NCBI RefSeq assembly: GCF_945957465.1 | Contig: NZ_CAMFLC010000012.1 | Location: forward strand, 1 to 64,000 | Source: an uncultured Leifsonia sp. | GTDB taxonomy: Bacteria; Actinomycetota; Actinomycetes; Actinomycetales; Microbacteriaceae | DNA length: 64,000 nucleotides | Reading direction: 5' to 3' | The notes under the pieces: generated by a model | Told to the model about the DNA's origin: nothing | Seen by the model: only the letters and a program-made list of their open reading frames with translations | Databases searched by the model: none | Made by a program: the position numbers and the translations under genes | Part shown: piece by piece, positions 62,505 to 64,000 of the stretch | How the letters are laid out: every line of letters begins with the position of its first letter | Numbering within the stretch: position 1 is the first letter of the stretch

Positions 62505-63638
62505 ATGACCGCCGTCACCAAGGTCGCCATCGCCGGAAGCGGTGTCGCAGGTCTCGCCACCGCCATCCAGCTCGCCAAAGCGGGCGTCGAGGTCGACGTC
62601 TTCGAGTCCAAGCCGGAGTTGAGCGCGCTCGGCTCCGGGATCACCCTGCAGGGCAACGCGCTGCGCGCCTTCGCGGCTCTCGGCGTCTGGGACGATGTGC
62701 AGCGGCAGGGCTACTTCTTCGAGGGGTTGACCCTGCGTGCGCCCGGCCCCGACGCGCCGGTCGTGGCGGAGTTGCCGGAGGTGAAGACCGGCGGGCCGGA
62801 CTTCCCGGCCACCGGCGGCATGTACCGCCCCGACCTGGCGCGCATCCTGCTGGAGCACGCGGAGCGCGCGGGCGCGACGGTCCGCTTCGGTGCGCCGGTC
62901 ACGGGCGTCGCCGAGACCGCAGACGGCGTGAGCGTGGAGGTCGGCGGCTCCCCGGCCGGCACCTACGACCTCCTCGTCGGGGCCGACGGGCTGAACTCGG
63001 CGGTCCGCGACCTCATCGGCATCGACACCAAGCCGCAGCCGACCGGCATGGGCATCTGGCGGTCGTTCGTCTCGCGTCCGGCCTCCGTCGAGCACAGCGA
63101 GCTCTACTACGGCGGCCCGGTCTACATCGCGGGCTACACGCCCACCGGCGAGGACACCATGTACGCGTTCCTCGTCGAGCCGGCGCAGGAGCGCGTGGGC
63201 CTCACCGATGAGGAGGCGGTGGCGCTGATGCTGGAGGAGTCGGCGGCCTACGGCGGCCCCTGGGACGACATCCGCGCCGACCTGAAGGCGGGCGCTCACG
63301 TCAACTACACGTGGTTCACCCAGCACATCGTGCCCGCCCCCTGGAACCGCAGGCGCGCGGTCGTGATCGGCGACGCCGCGCACAGCTGCCCGCCCACCAT
63401 CGCGCAGGGTGCGGCGCAGGCGTTGGAGGACGCGGTCGTCCTCGCCGAGCTCCTGCTGGCAGCGGAGACGGTCGACGACGCCCTCTGGGACGAGTTCCAC
63501 GCCCGCCGGCTGCCGCGCGCGCAAGCAGTGGTGGAGGCCTCCGTGCAGCTCGGCCAGTGGCAGATCGACCACGACCGGGAGGCCGACGCCGCCGGGCTGA
63601 TCTTCGGCATCGCGCACCGGATGGCGGAGCCGGCATGA
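62505..63638 (+). CDS. FAD-dependent aromatic monooxygenase
   Basis: 377 aa. FAD fold VAIAGSGVAGLATAIQLAKA at residues 7-26, VGADGLNSAVRDLIG (DG motif) and IGDAAHSCPPTIAQGAAQAL (GD motif). Related in layout to the protein at 19472 but a different subfamily. Follows the cyclase by 47 bp with GAGAGG as Shine-Dalgarno, and overlaps the next gene (ATGA). Class A hydroxylase that may convert a phenolic aglycone or fragment into the catechol cleaved by the dioxygenase. Confidence 0.9.
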   Translation: MTAVTKVAIAGSGVAGLATAIQLAKAGVEVDVFESKPELSALGSGITLQGNALRAFAALGVWDDVQRQGYFFEGLTLRAPGPDAPVVAELPEVKTGGPDFPATGGMYRPDLARILLEHAERAGATVRFGAPVTGVAETADGVSVEVGGSPAGTYDLLVGADGLNSAVRDLIGIDTKPQPTGMGIWRSFVSRPASVEHSELYYGGPVYIAGYTPTGEDTMYAFLVEPAQERVGLTDEEAVALMLEESAAYGGPWDDIRADLKAGAHVNYTWFTQHIVPAPWNRRRAVVIGDAAHSCPPTIAQGAAQALEDAVVLAELLLAAETVDDALWDEFHARRLPRAQAVVEASVQLGQWQIDHDREADAAGLIFGIAHRMAEPA

Positions 63639-64000
63639 GGATCGCCCGGTGGACCATCGACGGCTCGGCCGTCGGCGAGGGGTTCGTGATCGGCGAACGG
63701 GTGGTCCCCTTCCCGGACGCCCTGACCGTGCGCGACGTGCTGGCGGGCGGTCTCGCGGAGGCGCACCGGCTGCTCGCGCGGGCGGAGGACGAGGGCGCCG
63801 GCGGTGCCGCGCTCGCCGACGTGCGACTGCTCGCCCCCCTCGTCCCCGCGGCGATCCGCGACTTCGTCGCCTTCGAGGAGCACGTCGAGGGTGTCAGCGC
63901 CTCCGTCGACGGCAAGAGCGAGGTCGTGCCCGAGTGGTACCAGGCCCCGACGTTCTACTTCACCAACCCGCACACCGTCCTGGGGCCGGGCGAGGTTCTT
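63635..64000 (+). CDS. Fumarylacetoacetate-hydrolase family protein (3' partial)
   Basis: First 122 codons, running off the window. Starts by ATGA overlap. N-terminal MRIARWTIDGSAVGEGFVIG, then LLAPLVPAAIRDFVAFEEHV and VVPEWYQAPTFYFTNPHTVL, the latter typical of FAH-type hydrolases (xRDFxAFExH; FYFTNP). Family enzymes cleave C-C bonds in acylpyruvates and similar ring-fission products, the natural last step after an extradiol dioxygenase. Confidence 0.85.
   Translation, partial: MRIARWTIDGSAVGEGFVIGERVVPFPDALTVRDVLAGGLAEAHRLLARAEDEGAGGAALADVRLLAPLVPAAIRDFVAFEEHVEGVSASVDGKSEVVPEWYQAPTFYFTNPHTVLGPGEVL

Overview
The window is 64 kb of very GC-rich DNA with many GTG starts and long runs of ATGA/GTGA gene overlaps. 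This is the style of a high-GC Gram-positive bacterium (Actinomycetota), most likely Microbacteriaceae (Microbacterium/Leifsonia relatives). The MinD-like ATPase at 13.4-14.8 kb and the CarA/CarB/CarC-like C-glycoside genes fit that placement. No rRNA, tRNA, CRISPR array, insertion sequence or phage gene was seen.

Layout. 1-5.6 kb: a fused LivH-LivM permease with LivG and LivF, followed by a luciferase-like monooxygenase and two CMD/alkylhydroperoxidase-like proteins. 5.7-7.6 kb: Kup potassium transporter. 7.7-12 kb: amidohydrolase and NCS1 nucleobase permease, divergent from a LacI regulator across a clear operator. 12-19.3 kb: secreted metallophosphoesterase, MinD-like ATPase, a small helical protein, an MFS exporter with a divergent TetR, a DUF805 protein and a LysR regulator. 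19.4-26.5 kb: FAD monooxygenase, a GH39-like protein lacking its catalytic glutamates, a TetR regulator divergent from a GH78 alpha-L-rhamnosidase, and a TIM-barrel isomerase.

26.6-58.5 kb is the centre of interest: a very large catabolic island for plant-type glycosides, apparently built round C-glycoside cleavage. It carries two FAD/GMC oxidoreductases of the CarA (C-glycoside 3-oxidase) type and five copies of the small C-glycoside deglycosidase beta-subunit domain, three free-standing and two fused to a TIM barrel. Counting the isomerase at 25.7 kb there are ten xylose-isomerase-like TIM-barrel domains, with two NTF2-like proteins, a Gfo/Idh/MocA oxidoreductase and a ThuA-like protein. 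It also contains an ABC sugar importer, GH43, GH3 and a large GH106/GH2-like gene broken by one in-frame TGA, an SGNH esterase, an alpha/beta hydrolase and an MFS transporter. The inferred order is: O-linked sugars and acyl groups are trimmed, the glycoside is imported, C3 of the C-linked sugar is oxidised, the C-C bond is cleaved, and the keto-sugar is isomerised or reduced.

58.9-64 kb: a ROK regulator divergent from an operon of VOC-type extradiol dioxygenase, cyclase-family hydrolase, FAD monooxygenase and fumarylacetoacetate-hydrolase family protein (cut by the window end). This looks like a meta-cleavage route that could consume the phenolic aglycone.

Non-coding structure. A modular intergenic element (palindromic CCCCTAAAA/TTTTAGGGG core plus a tail of 11-bp repeats) occurs six times, with a 14-unit tail beside the ROK gene. 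A second palindrome family, ATTCGTnACGAAT, forms two clusters. Several regulator/target pairs have readable palindromic operators.
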